Under the pieces are notes generated by a model. That model was given only the letters and a program-made list of their open reading frames with translations. It was not told the origin of the DNA and ran no database searches. Made by a program: the position numbers and the translations under genes. Of a stretch of 5,022 nucleotides of DNA, positions 4,880 to 5,022 are shown one piece after another. Numbering within the stretch: the first letter of the stretch is position 1; each line of letters begins with the position of its first letter. The DNA comes from Prevotella sp. (lineage in GTDB: Bacteria > Bacteroidota > Bacteroidia > Bacteroidales > Bacteroidaceae). The stretch covers positions 1 through 5,022 of the forward strand of contig JAIJUV010000195.1 of NCBI GenBank assembly GCA_022732315.1, given 5' to 3'.

Positions 4880-5022
4880 CTACGATATACTAATGTGCCT
4901 GTACTTTTGCTTGAGTCTTTTCCCAAATAGGTTTTCCACACTATTTAAAAACACCTCCAATTCGTCCCAATCACTCTCCGACAACACTATATGCTTATTC
5001 TCATTTGGAACTATCGAATTTA
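4880..5022 (-). CDS. 3' end of a gene cut by the right edge, related to TPR/HTH regulators
   Basis: The minus-strand frame is open from the right edge to a TAG at 4882-4880, giving 46 residues. The segment LSESDWDELEVFLNSVENLF followed by GKRLKQKYRHIS resembles the part of Bacteroidota TPR-type regulators just before their C-terminal LuxR-like helix-turn-helix. In those the pattern (T/S)(D/E)xDWxxL, then NFxxRL, a YP-like pair and (L/I)S is familiar to me. Here the protein stops three residues after HIS, where the DNA-binding helices would normally begin. It may be a shortened homologue, a decayed gene, or an unrelated protein. No terminator is visible directly after the stop. The call rests on remembered family pattern and only 46 residues. 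Confidence 0.5.
   Translation of the reverse strand, partial: NSIVPNENKHIVLSESDWDELEVFLNSVENLFGKRLKQKYRHISIS

Noticed and set aside
1..5022. CRISPR array, tRNA, rRNA, insertion sequence or integrase
   Set aside because: No regularly spaced repeats, cloverleaf-like sequence, transposase motif or terminal inverted repeats with a coding core were seen on either strand.

Overview
The window looks like a chromosomal stretch from a member of the Bacteroidota, most likely Bacteroidales (Prevotella/Bacteroides-like). The evidence is AT-rich DNA, start codons without Shine-Dalgarno sites, promoters of the Bacteroidota -33/-7 type (TTG, 19-20 bp spacer, TAnnTTTG), lipoproteins with acidic residues just after the lipidated cysteine, and a LytS/LytTR-type two-component pair ending in the -WLDR tail common in this phylum. 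Genus is inferred from style, not proven.

Layout. Bases 1-42 may be the last codons of a rightward gene, followed by a stem-loop at 44-83. Bases 84-361 contain no convincing gene, only a large imperfect inverted repeat (268-310) with a T run and two leftward promoter-like sequences. On the minus strand, a sensor histidine kinase gene (2115 to 1111) overlaps by 4 bp the gene for its LytTR response regulator (1114 to 362). A 253-bp divergent regulatory region (2116-2368) follows. It carries one promoter for each direction and two sets of direct repeats, both with a period of about 21 bp. On the plus strand, two lipoprotein genes (2369-4006 and 4031-4672) form a probable operon closed by a strong intrinsic terminator (4683-4735). 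After it come a plus-strand promoter with a 14-bp palindrome (4814-4867) and the 3' end of a minus-strand gene running off the right edge (4880-5022). That fragment resembles the stretch before the helix-turn-helix of Bacteroidota TPR/LuxR-like regulators but stops early.

How it may work together. The four-helix membrane kinase would sense an envelope or membrane signal and phosphorylate the regulator at Asp55. The LytTR domain would then bind the 21-bp-period repeats in the shared intergenic region, switching on the two lipoprotein genes and possibly tuning its own operon. Both lipoproteins carry probable surface-export signals. The larger one belongs, as far as I recall, to an uncharacterised Bacteroidota family and has a Ser/Thr-rich C-terminal segment that could be a membrane-active beta hairpin. 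The module (divergent LytS/LytTR pair plus two surface lipoproteins) is the best candidate here for an undescribed system. Its function cannot be read from sequence alone.
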